A DNA stretch of 64,000 nt from Eleginops maclovinus (taxonomy: Eukaryota; Chordata; Actinopteri; Perciformes; Eleginopidae): the NCBI RefSeq assembly GCF_036324505.1, contig NC_086350.1, positions 24,370,757-24,434,756 of the forward strand. Reading direction: 5' to 3'. This document shows positions 1-12,211 of the stretch, piece by piece. Position 1 is the first letter of the stretch; each line of letters starts with the position of its first letter. The notes beneath the pieces were generated by a model. That model was given only the letters and a program-made list of their open reading frames with translations, made no database searches and had not been told where the DNA came from. Both the position numbers and the translations under genes were made by a program.

Positions 1-185
1 TTGTGTGTGGGAAATGAAGAAATACCGCTGAAAGCCACAGGAAGATGAGCTAAGCTGTCCTGTCTTCACTGATGGACAGTATCTGCAGCTGGAGGCTCCA
101 CACACCCAGGCTGAAATGACTTTTCCACTTGCTGTGGCCTCCCTCATGCAGAGGGACAGATCAGGGTACAGAATTGTTGTTGTCC

Positions 186-245
186 AGTAAGTGTGGTTTT
201 AAATTTCCCCTCTGTGGGACGAATAAAGGGATTCTGATTCTGATT
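186..245 (+). mobile_element. LINE-type 3' tail fragment
   Basis: The block TTTCCCCTCTGTGGGACGAA followed by TAAAGG and two ATTCTG units matches, in opposite orientation, the tail of the LINE 3' end at 9768-9830. It is a heavily truncated copy. Confidence 0.7.
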
Positions 246-1239
246 AATTTAGAGGAAAAGAATGGATGTCTGTCTGACACTTTTCCACCTCGCTAGGGAC
301 TAGAAGCATTCTTGTTCTCAGAAAGGAAAAGTTATAAACAAGCAGATACATGCTGGATGCTTTTGTAGTTTTTAAACCATTGTATTTTGATTTTATACCT
401 AAAACCACGTTTAATTACATCATTTAGGGCCACTGTCAAATCATCTTCGTCCCCTAGCTGGAAAATGTACATTGCAAAGGGAAAAGTGAACCTAAATAGT
501 TGGGCTCAAATATAGGTAAGAGGCAAGCACAAGTTAAGATAATCAAATAAATACACATACATGATTTAGAACAACAACAACCACAACAAACTGTACAAAA
601 GTAAAGCCTAAAGTATTGTTATTCTCTACATGGTTATCCCATATTGCTCCCAATGGTCAGGGCAGTGAGTTGCTATAAAAGCCCACATCCAGTACAGCCA
701 GTTAAGAATGTTTTTAAATAATGTATATGAACTTGATTTAAAGCCAGGACTGCACACATCCATTGTAAGACAAACAGAAGCGGTTGTGAAGTCTTGTCTG
801 TGTCTAACTTGCTCTATGAAATACAATACAAATACACAGGCATCAAAACAAATTCCAACAGTCAATGTTCAAAACCAAAACATTGTGATTACGTGCCTAA
901 GATCACTGCACTATTAGGAGACGCATCAGGTTCACTTTTTTTGGTGTAGAATTTGTCGAAGCTCTTGCCAACGACTAAAGCCAGCCCGAGATTTGCTCTT
1001 GTTCAGTGGCCTCTTGACCAATCGTTTTTACCTTAAACAATGCTCAGGTTCTGGCATAACACTCACATAGCTCCCCACCAGTATCATTTTCTCCACAAGA
1101 TATGATCCAGTTCCACAAAATCAACTTAGTGCTGTAAAACCCAAGGCCCTGTGCAGAAAGGTAAGGCAAGGTGGTCCACAGAGCCTCCTCCCAGCCTGTT
1201 GTAACAAAATATCTCCCGGAACATCTTTACATGTTTATA
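246..1239. other. Non-coding sequence, nothing recognised
   Basis: AT-rich sequence with only short chance frames. The first 185 bases likewise show no feature. Confidence 0.5.
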
Positions 1240-1330
1240 TGACAATCAATCAAAAATAAATCTTTATTAATCCCAGGGGGAAATTAGATGTAGTTACAGT
1301 TGCACCATATTACAATAAAGACATGGTGAG
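1240..1330 (-). mobile_element. LINE-type 3' tail fragment
   Basis: AATAAATCTTTATTAATCCC followed by AGGGGGAAATTAG is the reverse form of a common fish LINE tail. Only the end of the element is recognisable. Confidence 0.5.
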
Positions 1331-1527
1331 GACATAGTGCCGCTCTCGGTCCCAAACAGTCTGGAAGCCATCGAAGGAGACGTCTTCAGATATGTCCTGG
1401 TCCCCCCATTCCTACAGAAATAAATGTCTCTTTTTAAGATCAAACTGCACATTTTAGAGTGGCCTTTTATTCTGAGCAGCCTAAAGCACACCTGTGCAAG
1501 AATCCTGCTGTGTAATCAGCATCTGTG

Positions 1528-1710
1528 TATGCCACACCTGTGAGGTGGATGGATTATCTCGGCAAAGGAGAAGTGCTCACTAACACAGATTTACACAAAT
1601 CTGTGTGGAATAGGCTGTTCGTGTTCATAGAAAAGTCTTGGCCCTTTGATTTCAGCTCGTGAAAAATGGGAGCCAAAACAAAAGGGTTGCGTTTATATTT
1701 TTGTTTAGTG
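1528..1710 (+). mobile_element. Right part of a non-autonomous mariner/Tc1-type element
   Basis: The segment ends with GTTGCGTTTATATTTTTGTT then TAGTG and TA (1711-1712), the usual terminal sequence of a common fish mariner-type element. The inner blocks GGTGGATGGATTATCTCGGC and GAGAAGTGCTCACTAACACA belong to the same family as I recall it. The left inverted repeat is not found within 300 bp, so the copy is truncated. Confidence 0.75.
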
Positions 1711-1712
1711 TA

Positions 1713-2836
1713 TTTGTAAGACAAACCAGCTGCAGAGCAAAGAGGACGATACACATTTTGTGATAAATACAACCAGCAGCAACATCCAGTGTGTGCTTGG
1801 CCGACCGGCTCAAACCAATTGGCTTTACGGTCTTTGTTGTGATATTTTTGGTTTGAATGCCAAGGTCAAAAACAAGCTTCCCCTCCATTTTCTACAGTGA
1901 CCTCTTCAACGCTTTTATGAAAATGACGATGGGTGCATTGCCTTTTCACATGTTGACGGATGTCACCCCATGAACTCACTGAAAACAATTTTTTAAAAAG
2001 ACATTGGCGCTGCAAGAAGTGCTGTGTGGACACAAGTCCTAATGCACTTTCCAGGAGATCATATGACCACATTCCCCCTGTTGCAGCACAGTATAACATC
2101 AACATGATTTGAAGCTGTTATTTGTAAGTTGCATTAACAGTGTTTTGACAGACAGGTGACAGGCAGTAAAACATGTTTCTGGGAATCACAGTTCTCATTA
2201 AAACTGTAAAACTGCCAGGTAACTAGCCCAACCAGTATTCTGCGGAGACACACATGCAACGTTTCACACTTGAAGTCAAGTTTGCACTCATTATGTAAAA
2301 ACATCTCTATATTGCATGCATTGTTTTGTGTTGCATACATTTTTTATCGTCCAGAAGTTTGCAACTTGTCCTTTAACTGTCATTCATTTTATTAGTTTCC
2401 TTTATTGGACGGGCTTTTGTGGGCTCATTGAAAGAGAGTAACACAGTTATGCCTGTGTTTGGCATCTCCTCACGAAAACAGGGTGTGTACATTTTTTATA
2501 ATTAGAACTGAAATGACATCAAAGTATATTTTTAAATCTCTTTCAAATGAGTTTTAATCTGACAGATAAACTCGCTGCTTTGGTAATGATTTGGCTAAGA
2601 AGTGGAGGTTCAAAGTCTGGGCAATATTGGTGAAAGTTTTTTGTCAAAGTTCACCATTGTGTGCAGGATTGACTCGAAAGTTTTTCACTTTTAAGAAGCA
2701 CAATATATGAATCAGACTCAGAATGCTTTTTTTCCTGGGGGTGATTTGGGTTTGGTGACAAGATATTTATTTGAGCATAAATATTTGAGAAAAATCTCCA
2801 ATAATGAGTTAAATTAAAATAAAAAAAGACTACACA
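1713..2836. other. Non-coding, nothing recognised
   Basis: Short minus-strand frames (for example 1866-2105) carry no recognisable domain. The stretch 1730-2110 may be further repeat sequence. Confidence 0.4.
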
Positions 2837-3075
2837 TATAGCCGCGGAAGAAATGAAGAGACCACTCCATATTTTTCCTCAAATCGTTTCTCTACACGTA
2901 TGGCAGCCATTCCATTGTCTTTTGAATTCCAACACAGAGAAAAAATGTCAGTAGTTTATAGAATACAATAAAAAATACAAAAAATCATTTAGCTCAAACG
3001 CATATCTATAAATAATTAAAACCATAGAAAATGATAATGCTGAAGTGGTCTCTTAATGTTTTCCGTGGCTGTATA
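2837..3075 (+). mobile_element. Small inverted-repeat element (MITE), 239 bp, complete copy
   Basis: The left end TATAGCCGCGGAAGAAATGA and the right end, read on the minus strand as TATACAGCCACGGAAAACAT, form imperfect inverted repeats of about 30 bp, each followed by AGAGACCACT. The flanks are TA-rich. A second copy lies at about 50022-50195. Confidence 0.75.
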
Positions 3076-3079
3076 TACA

Positions 3080-3111
<32 letters not shown>

Positions 3112-3119
3112 TGTATATA
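3072..3119. repeat. (TA)n tract forming a 48-bp palindrome
   Basis: TATATACAG, then an uninterrupted (TA)n run, then CTGTATATA make a self-complementary unit. It starts at the right edge of the inverted-repeat element at 2837-3075. Confidence 0.9.
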
Positions 3120-3593
3120 AAAACGTCAAATATTTAAGTAAACATAATTAAATTTCAAATAAATAATTAAAACAATAGCTAGAAAATCTGTAAGTGAACA
3201 TAAGAATTTGAAATAAGAATGGAATTAGTGAGATTATGAAACTAAATTGTCAAATTAAACCTTAAATAAAACCAAGATCTTTTTTATAGCTTATTAATGA
3301 CGAGTTAAATCATTTGTCTGATTAAAAACAAAAAATATTATATTTATACAAACATTAAAATTAAAGTAAAAATTCACATTTTACTACATTAAATCAAATA
3401 TATATTAAAATATATATTACAATATATACATTTTAATATATATTACAATATATACAGTGGTGTTTAAATATTATTAAGATATTATTGTTTAATTGCAAAT
3501 TTAAAAGAGTTTTGCCGACACCAAAATGGATATGTATATTATAATAAATAAGTGTCCCTTCAGCCTTTCAGAAGTGTGAGAGCTAGTTATAAC

Positions 3594-3596
<3 letters not shown>

Positions 3597-3651
<55 letters not shown>
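3597..3651 (+). repeat. (TG)n microsatellite
   Basis: About 27 uninterrupted TG units. Confidence 0.98.
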
Positions 3652-3657
<6 letters not shown>

Positions 3658-4475
3658 GCACTGGCTTAGAAGACAAATGGCAACTAGCATTTCAGTGCGT
3701 TGCCGTTTGGAATGCATGTGAGAAAAAGACAGCTAGGTAAAAAGAGACAAAAACATGATTGTGTGCATACTGCATGAGCTTGTGTGTGTGTTTTTAGAGT
3801 GTGTGTGTCGGCTGAAGCTTGTCATCTGATCCTGCAGTGTTGTCGGCTGCATGTTCAGTAGTGTGGGAGCCATTCTCCCGTCCTGTACTCACTCCTCAGC
3901 TCCTCTCCCTGGGGAAATGTTTGCGTACACATGTTTAGCGCCAACTTAAATCCATAATATCAGTCCATAATGACACTGGAGACACCTTATATGTGACCAT
4001 GTGCTATTGTACCCTGGATGTTCATTTGGGCATGCCTCATGTGATGATACACAATTTTAAATATTTCCGGCTTATGGACATTCGCATGAAAAATGTCTAA
4101 TCAGGCAAAAACATGCGTCAACGTACTAAAGTCACTCTCCACCATTGCCATTGTTAAGGGAATTGTTAAGATGCAGGTGTAGTGGTGTTATGTAACATGG
4201 TAGTGAGGACACAAGGATGCATGAACGATCAAACACACACACACACGCAGCTCATCCTATTTAAGGAAACAAAGGCACAGTGAAAGGCTTACTGCAGTGT
4301 TTGGTGCCAGCCAAGTGACGCCTTCATTCCCCTGACTACCACAAACATTCATACTGTTTATGTACAGTAGTTTAACATAAAAAAAACCTGAAAACAAACA
4401 GTGAGTAACATTATGTTTTATTTCATTGTGTTCTGTCTGTAATTTACACTGCAGTAACTCACTGTTTAAAACACA

Positions 4476-4499
4476 CAAGTTTAAACATGTTTAAACTTG
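4476..4499. repeat. Perfect 24-bp palindrome
   Basis: The sequence reads CAAGTTTAAACA followed by its reverse complement TGTTTAAACTTG, with no spacer. It contains two GTTTAAAC sites. Confidence 0.9.
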
Positions 4500-4675
4500 A
4501 CACAATACACTTTTGATTTTCTTGACTTCAGATTTGACTTTTCAAAATAACTCACTGCCTTAATACCTGGAATATACTCACCTAAAACTTAGAATGAACT
4601 GCATAGTATTGTGTACTAGAATGAAGATTTCCTTTCAAACAGATTTCTCTGTACAATCACAAAAAGGAATGCAAG

Positions 4676-4728
4676 GTCATTTATATAGCACATTTCTACA
4701 CAAGGCCGTTCAAAGTACTTAAAAGCAT
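4676..4728 (+). repeat. Short dispersed fish repeat
   Basis: TTTATATAGCACATTTCTAC followed by CACAAGGCCGTTCAAAGTAC is a familiar fish repeat end. The same unit occurs inverted at about 61053-61100. Confidence 0.6.
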
Positions 4729-5159
4729 TTTTATTTTCAAAAAGTCAGATTCTTTTAAGGTAAATTGTGAGTGGATTGGGCTAACTTTGCAATCCCCACT
4801 TCTCTTGTAGGGAAAGGGAAAAAGCAGCTCGGACAAACCAACGTATATCAGCGTAATCCTCCCAAAGCTTTCCAAATACACATAGATTTCACATTAATGC
4901 TTGTCTCAAAAACACATTTTTCCATACAAAACAACATTTATTTATTGTCACATCAACTCTGACATTTTTCCTCAATCATAGCAGCTAAGGAATATCAATA
5001 TGTTACGCTTTGACGTACATTTGACCTGGGATTTAACTTTGTATTTAACTTGAGGACTGACCGTCGGATAAAAAAACTGCTGCGCTGTAAACAAATACTG
5101 TATATTAGCCCTGTGGATTAGCTCTTGAAGCTAATTGCATATGGATCTACTTTCCCTGA

Positions 5160-5455
5160 AAACGTTCCCACCTACGCAGCGTACACACGGTCCATTACGT
5201 TGATGCTTGCCGGTGGCCGTGTCTGGCACTTGGGGTTAACGCGACCAACAACCAATCACATTAATCTCCCGCCCCGGACACACATACACGCGGTTTGATT
5301 GGCTAGCGCTTGTACTTGCATATTTGCAACTTTTCTCAACTTCTTCCCGAGCAACGGAGCCACAACGCAGTTTGGCAACGCTTGAAGTCACCCCATTCAA
5401 AGTGATGGAAGGTGCGTCAACGCAACGGGACCATGTGGACGGGCCGTTACTGAGC
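5160..5455. repeat. GC-rich block with opposed CCAAT boxes, probable dispersed repeat
   Basis: This 300-bp block is much richer in G, C and CpG than its flanks. It holds CCAAT at about 5252 and its complement ATTGG at about 5298, a layout seen in NF-Y-bound promoters. The wording of the block (GTCACCCCATTCAAAGTGAT, AACGCAACGG) resembles a repeat I recall from other fish. I favour a repeat over a promoter because no gene is seen beside it. Confidence 0.45.
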
Positions 5456-5459
5456 TACA

Positions 5460-7055
5460 ATTATCTGACAGAAGTGCCTTTTTTAAGAACATAATATAGC
5501 ATCTAAAAGAAAAAGTTACATTCTAGACAAATTTAGTATGAATTTATTGTATATCAAGCCAGCATGTTGAATATTGCGGAATGAAGTGCCTATCTTTTAT
5601 TACAAAGGGGGTTTTTCATCCATTCAGGGTATTATTAGCATACATGCAAACTTTGCTTATGCAACCAGCCCTTGTCTTCTTTTGCAATGTTGATTTTCTG
5701 AGTTGGAAAGTTTGGAAAGAGTATCCAGCATGTATTTGTATTGCTTTTATGTCTTCATCTTTCATAGTCTTGACACACGACACCACTCTAATCTTAACCA
5801 TTCATGAGTTCACCCAAGATTTCCCAGCCAGGCTCAGCTGTTGTTTGGTGAATCCCACTGATACCCCACACTGGTGTTTGTTTGATCAAATTGTCAAGAC
5901 CCACATAAACACACACTATCTTCAGTAAAGTGGCAACCCTTAGTCGGAAAGAAGAGAAGAAAGAAAAACACAACAGAGCTAAATTAACTTTTCAAACTCT
6001 GGCTGAACTTCTTTTCCCCTTTTAGCTGTTGGCATACTACAGTTACAAGTCTCTTTGTGTTTTGATTCAGCCCCACACCAAGCAACAACCAATACACCAC
6101 TGTGATGTCTTGAGACCCTTTGTAACCCCCCTGCTTATCACATGATATGGTGAAACATCTACAAACAGAGTCCCAAGGGTTGAGTTTTTCACCGAGAGGG
6201 GGTCAGCCTCGAGGCAGAGGTACAGCATAAATGAATGGCAGTGTAGCCCACGCCTTGCTGTTTATCTGGAAAGGTTAACAAAGGCTAACAGGTACAAATG
6301 TAGAAAGTGAGTGAACCATGAATGGACCACACCTCAGTGTTTTCTAAGAGCTGAATGGAAAGCTTTCCTCTCTACCTTCCTGTGAAAGGAAGTTATAAAT
6401 GGAATGGATTGAAAATAAATTGCTCTGAGGTACGCTCATTGTTTTTCTGCCAGTGTAACTAAGGGCACGGTCATACCTCATAGACGAAATTATAGGTTTT
6501 TCAGATTCCGTCAACAAACATGTCATAAATTGCATATCTACAGTCTGAATAAAGGTTGGTTTGAATGCTTGTCATCGCAGTAAATGGAAAAGGTCAGAGT
6601 TAATGGCAGTCAGGGTAAATATGAATGGAGCCAGCTCAAAGGACAATGCTGTTTCTAAATCTCCTGACGCAAAGAGAGGGAGGGTAGTTTGCGTATAGAC
6701 ATTCATTCTAGATTAAAGGATTTATTTGTGACATACTCAAATTTCTCTATGTGCAGTGAATTACAATGACGGCATACTCTAGAGAATTTCCTTAAAACGA
6801 CGATGTTCAACTAGGGCTGTACAGAATGTCTATTTTGCTTTTATGTAGATTTTATTTAGGTTTCAAATACAATTTCAAATTCATGTTGTCATATTTTGAC
6901 GATGTCATCAGCCTTAAAATGTATTCAATTTAAAAAGGTGATTTATCAGACTAAATATTATAAATTATTAGAACTCCATTTTGGTCAATAGTATTACGTG
7001 TGGGTGTGGACTGATGAGTGACCACTTTGGGGCACACTTTGTATAATAGTAGTTA
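5460..7055. other. Non-coding, nothing recognised
   Basis: The longest frame is 115 codons (5581-5928, plus strand), with no domain or codon signal; see rejected items. Confidence 0.5.
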
Positions 7056-7063
7056 TAGTATAG

Positions 7064-9566
7064 TAGGGCTGACCTCCAATATTCGACTATTCTTCGATTC
7101 GGAGAGGTCTGATTGGACTATGAACCTCGTAGTCGAATCTTCGGGAAATGTTGTTATACAACAAAGACCATACCATTCTGACTATATGGGGTGCCTGCGG
7201 CTGCCGAGCATTAATTGTTACATAGAATGTATTTTTTGTTATATAAAAGCCTATTTTAATGCAAAATCTGTCTATTTTATGTTAATAAAGAGTTCCAGTG
7301 ATTGGTTCGTTTAAATGGTAGTCTTAGTTTATTACAGTATTAATAAATCACACCCACTGCAGTTGCGCAATCCAAATGAGCGCAGGTGAGCAGCACACAG
7401 GACCGTTAGTGTTTACGGATTTATGGGCTCACAATGGCTACTAAAAAGACATCAAAAGTGTGGAACTATTTTGAAAAGGTTAAAGATGACCCGAAGAAAG
7501 TGAAGTGTAAGTTGTGTGAGCAGGTTCTTGCATATCACACGACGACAACCAACATGGCATATCATTTGAAGCGGGTAAGGCTTGTTAACTTTACAAACAA
7601 ACAAACAGTTCTACCACTCTTTTATCAATACAGGCATTAAAATATTATTGTTATATTATTCTATCATCTACAGTTGCACCCACAGTGTCATGACGACAAC
7701 TCAGCCGGCACGTCTGCATCAGCGGCGGCCCCGAGATTAACGCAAAAAAACTTGATTTGAGACCACCACTTTCAGAGAAGAGAAAAAGGGAAAGTACTGA
7801 AAAGATTGCGGAGTTTGTGGCACTTGATATGAGGCCTGTGCGCATTGTTGAGGGTGGGGGATTTAAAGAACTCTTGCGCACACTTGAGCCAGGCTACACC
7901 GTCCCTACAAGAGCTACGGTGATGGATATCGTGCACACAAAATATCTATCGACACGGTCAGAGATATACAGCCAGGGCAATACAGGACTGTGAAGCTGTC
8001 AGTTTCACAACTGATATCTGGACCTCGCTTCAGATGGAGGCTTATCTCACAGTCACATCACATTTCATCACTGGAGACTGGCGACTGGAGAGTTTTGTTT
8101 TAGAAACAAAAAAAATGGAGGACAGTCACACAGCCGATCACATTGCACGAGAACTGACGGAGATAATTTGCGAGTGGGACATTCCAAGTACCAAGATCGT
8201 TTCTGTGGTGCATGACAACGCAGCAAACATGGTTGCGTGCACCAACCAGTTGGTCCAGCAGCCCTCCTGGGGAAATATGAAAGGGGTGCGCTGCGCGGGC
8301 CACACATTACAACTCTGCATAAACAGCGCTCTGAAGCAGGACCCCATTTGCCGCACTGTTGCTGCTGCAAGGCGCTTGGTTTCTCATTTCAAAAAAAGCG
8401 CAAAGGCCACCACAGCACTTCAAGATAAACAGAAACAACAGAATGTTCCTCAGCATAAACTGATGCAGGATGTTGTCACCCGTTGGAACTCTGTTTATTT
8501 GATGTTCGATCGCTTGATCGAACAGAAGGGGCCAGTTTCAGCCGTGCTCACAGATGACAGTGTGAGCAAACGGTCCGATCGTGACCTGGAGCTATCCACA
8601 TCACAGTGGCGCACAGCAGAGGACATTGTCGCTGTTCTTAAACCAATGATCACTTTGACAGAGCTTTTGTCCCAAGAAAATAATGCATCCCTGTCTGCCA
8701 CTGTCCCCATGCTTATGAATATTTAAAAAAGACATTTGGTGGTGCATGCGGACGACAGTCGAACCACAAAGATCATCAAGACTACGCTGTCCGAGGAGAT
8801 GGACAGGCGATGGGAGCTTAAAGGGCCAGGGCTGGAAAGAAGTGTCTACATCAGTGCGGCGGTGCTTGACCCACGCTTCAAGAAGCTCTCCTTTCTCACC
8901 GACGACCAAAGAGATGAGGCGTATTCAGTGGTGGCAGAACTAGCTGAGAGTCTAACTGACAGGTCTTGCCAGGAGGAAAGTGACACGGTGGATCCTGGGC
9001 CGACTGCAAAACAGCACACTGTGATGGCTATGCTGCTGGCCAGTGATGAAGATGAGGAGGAACAGGATGAGACAAGCGAGATGAAGGCCTATTTGAAGGA
9101 CTTCACTAAATGCACTGGAGGATTTTTTTCGTTGTTGTATAATTGTTTTTATTTATTCAGGCAGGCTTATTGTATTTCTAAAAACATTTTGCACTAGTTC
9201 CAGGCTGTTGCGATAAGTTTAATTATTCCCGAGTGTAAACTGTGAATTAAAAGCCAAGAAATAGGTTCTTAACTGAGCGATAAAGGCATGTTTTGGCACG
9301 TTGTTGTTTTTGAAGCCATTTTGTTCCGATTTTATGTTAACTGTTGTGATGTTTAATATGCCAGGTTTCGTTCATCTGGCTTTAAATAAATAAAGGTATT
9401 TGTTTCACACCTACCATGTTTTTTGAGCTCTTTTGTTTGAAACGGAAAAATATAAAGATCTAGCTGCTATCTGAAAAAAAAAAGGTTCGACTATCAGTCG
9501 ACTACGGCAAACAAAATCTGACGAATCAGAATCGACTATGAAAATCCTTAGTCGAAAACAGCCCTA
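7064..9566 (+). mobile_element. hAT-type DNA transposon, about 2.5 kb, inactivated
   Basis: The element begins TAGGGCTG at 7064 and ends CAGCCCTA at 9566, with related sub-terminal blocks full of CGACTA/TAGTCG motifs at both ends. The flanks are TAGTATAG (7056-7063) and TAGTGTAG (9567-9574), an 8-bp target duplication with one mismatch, as expected for hAT. Inside is a BED-finger transposase gene in the same orientation, broken by a frameshift and a stop and lacking its 3' part. The element is AT-poor compared with its flanks. Confidence 0.88.
7434..9120 (+). pseudogene. hAT transposase with BED zinc finger, frameshifted and C-terminally deleted
   Basis: The ATG at 7434 opens MATKKTSKVWNYFEKV, followed by the C-x2-C pair of a BED finger (CKLC). 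The second half of the finger, HLKR then LHP, is split by an apparent intron with donor GTAAGG near 7574 and acceptor CTACAG ending near 7672. The frame continues through RKRESTEKIAEFVALDMRPV (about 7788-7847) to a frameshift near 7970. It resumes as TTDIWTSLQMEAYLTVTSHF, then DNAANMV, CAGHTLQLC and VVTRWNSVYLM, which are typical ZBED/hAT catalytic-region blocks. A TAA at 8724-8726 interrupts it, and the frame continues through AVLDPRFKKLSF to an acidic segment near 9060. The expected C-terminal dimerisation block (with LxWW and a late ERxFS-like motif) is absent; the reading runs into AT-rich non-coding sequence. Such proteins excise and reinsert hAT elements; this copy cannot. Confidence 0.86.
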
Positions 9567-9767
9567 TAGTGTAGTATAGAATAGTAGCTAATCTTTATCT
9601 GCACCTGTGCAAAAATACCAGGTTTAAACATAACATAATAAATACACAATTGAAAAAGCTGCATAGTATTCCAAATTTTGAAGGTTGATAAGAATTTTAA
9701 TGGAAACGTTATGAATTAAGTTATAATTCAAATGTCTATATACCCGTTTGTTGTATATGGTAATTAG

Positions 9768-10093
9768 AATAATCAGAATCAGAATACCTTTATTCGTCCC
9801 ACAGAGGGGACATTTTCATTATTACAGCAGAAAGAGCCAAAGACAGCTTAATATTACACCAAGATACTAACTAAATATATATATACAAGAATCACACAAT
9901 TTACAAAATACACAACAATAAAAGTAAAAGTATGGCAGCCAGATGTGTATTGCACAGTTATTAACACAACAGGGGGTGTGTAGTCAGTGATGTTATATGT
10001 GAGGGGGTCTACCGGGGGCCATGATGGTTATAGAGTCTGACCGCTGCAGGAAGGAAGGACCTGTGGTATCTCTCCGTGGGGCATTTAGCAACT
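9768..10093 (-). mobile_element. 3' end of a CR1/L2-group LINE, with the last codons of its RT ORF
   Basis: On the minus strand, 10093-10009 reads CPTERYHRSFLPAAVRLYNH and closes with GPR and TAG at 10009-10011, a C-terminus typical of fish CR1/L2-group LINE proteins. About 240 bp of AT-rich 3' UTR follow. They end in the fish LINE tail with CCTCTGTGGGACGAATAAAG and ATTCTG repeats at 9768-9830. The exact subfamily is not assigned. Confidence 0.82.
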
Positions 10094-10814
10094 TTGATCA
10101 CACATGTCAACCTATAGGACACCCCATATTCCTTTAAAAGCAGCTGAACGGATGAGCTTTCAACCCTTGACAAAACACATTTTAAATTAAGTAAGCATAT
10201 AGTCCCTTTTGAGATTTATATCTGTGGTAAGCATAAGTATGAAGCTTAAACTTCCTTCTGACTCACGTATGTTGACTGAATTGTTTTGAATATTTCCCAG
10301 TCGATTTCACTTAGCCAGGCCCGCAAAGTAGCCTCAGTCATTGCGGTTAACTGTACCAGACTTTGTTTATCTTCTGGTAGCAGGATAATGGTGGCGATTC
10401 GAATGTTAGAGAATTAGCATTGTTACCCTCCTTGAATCGAGAAATTACAAATGGGCAGCCTCATCCCTCTTGTTGGAGACAAGGATAATGTGTTGACCGA
10501 AGTGCCGTAGATCCTTTTTTAGGTTCAGTGCTGTGAGATTCCAACCTGCAAGCTAATTGCTCAGGCAAATATCCATGGTTATTTTGTACCATGTGATCAC
10601 CAGCTGTCATTTGTTATCTGCATCTGTTTTTGTGTTCACTCAACGGTTTTCCTGACCTTGCAAGTAAATCGTTGCATTACTACAAACCTGGAAACTAGTC
10701 AAACTTTGCTTGCAAACCTTCCCAATTGTGCACTTGCTCAAAGGGCATCCAAAGACCTTGTAATGGAGCTTGGGTCACATGTTGACACCTGACCAGGTTT
10801 CCAGAGTTATCACC

Positions 10815-10935
10815 AGGCTTGGAATTTCATCATTTTAGGGGCAAAGCCATTTGGCCTTTTGTGTCACAAATTTTTTTAGGGCACAAAGGCCACGTGCCAG
10901 GGCACAAAGGTCATTTAGGGAAAAATTAGGATTTG
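10815..10935. repeat. Probable dispersed repeat with internal GGGCACAAAGGC direct repeats
   Basis: AGGGCACAAAGGCCACG and AGGGCACAAAGGTCATT are adjacent direct repeats, preceded by GGGGCAAAGCCATTTGGCC. I recall similar wording in fish repeats but cannot give the class. Confidence 0.35.
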
Positions 10936-12211
10936 GAGCTTACAAATAAACAACTTAACTTTCTGATAATAAAAACACATGAATGACAAGGAAAACAAAT
11001 GACTTTTTTACTACACTGCGCATTGAATAGAGTAGTTTTTCATTCAATGTGTGCGGCAAAACATAAATCACAAGTGGAGCAAAGCGCTCGCAGCCCCACT
11101 GAAATATCATCTCATAAGTCAGAGCTGATTGGCTTTAAGTGTGTGTGCGAAAAGTGTAGTTATGCAGAGGAGACGAGAGGGCTTAGACAAATGGTAATTC
11201 AAATGCTTAGTAAGTAATCACATCTTTGTTTAGGAATTGGTGTAAAATTTGAAAATGTAGTAAAGATTTGAAAGACTTTGACAGAGATCCTGTTAGGGGA
11301 ACAATGGAAACAGTTATCTACTCACTCTGTGCCAACCCTGATCTACACTCCACTTGCTCTGAATGAACTGCATGGATCTTTAGTAACTTCCCAGCACTTC
11401 CTATAACCCGTATGTAAGATTGTATCTGATATCTGCTGTCTCTTACCATGAACACCTGCTGAGGGCGTCGATTGAGGAGATGGGGCTGTAAAGGTTGGCA
11501 GTGAAATATCAAACCTATTGTCTCCTTTTGAGAAAGGCAGATCTTGTCGCTGAGTTGTCAAATTAACATAGGAAGGTTAAATAAAAAGAACACAGGCAAA
11601 GTGACAGAACATTGTAAAAGACCTAAGGAGTTTACTCTCTTACTTTAAGTACCTTTAAAGATCAAAGAGTCAATTCTATTCAACTTTCCTACACTTTGTT
11701 CAGGTGACCGTGTACCTGTAGAAACCTTCCCGCTCTCAGAAGATGTTTGCGTTCAGCCCTCACCGTGGGTCATTTCTTTAGTCATTTGTTGTGACACTTG
11801 TTTGACAGTAGCTGAGGTAAAGCCAGCTTCAAATTTCATTCTCTGACTGTATGCCGCCATCTATAGTGACATTAAAATCTTAAAAAGGTCATTTCAAAGG
11901 TTAAACATTCTTGTGCATTGCCATTTGAAGTCAAGTATTAAGAAAAGGAATGACTACCAAACCAAAGTCTTGTTGTTAAAGCTGTGTACAATATTCAAAT
12001 AATGTACTTGCATGCTAAAGACTTTTCTCTGTTGTGTTGCCTAGATATTAACTGATATTAGCATGCTAACTGGCTACAGCGGTAGGTCGAGCTGCCACAA
12101 CTAACTAGTTAATGGTCTGTTGGTTTTTGAAATTGATTCAAACTGTAAGAGATGAGAATACCACTGTCATCCTAAACTCAATACCTGGAAAACAGAAGGA
12201 GCATCAGTTTC
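10936..12211. other. Non-coding, nothing recognised
   Basis: Only short frames; no splice-linked exons or repeat ends were found. Confidence 0.45.

Noticed and set aside
5581..5928. 115-codon plus-strand frame with ATG
   Set aside because: No domain, no signal of coding composition, no splice partners and AT-rich sequence; chance openness is the better explanation.
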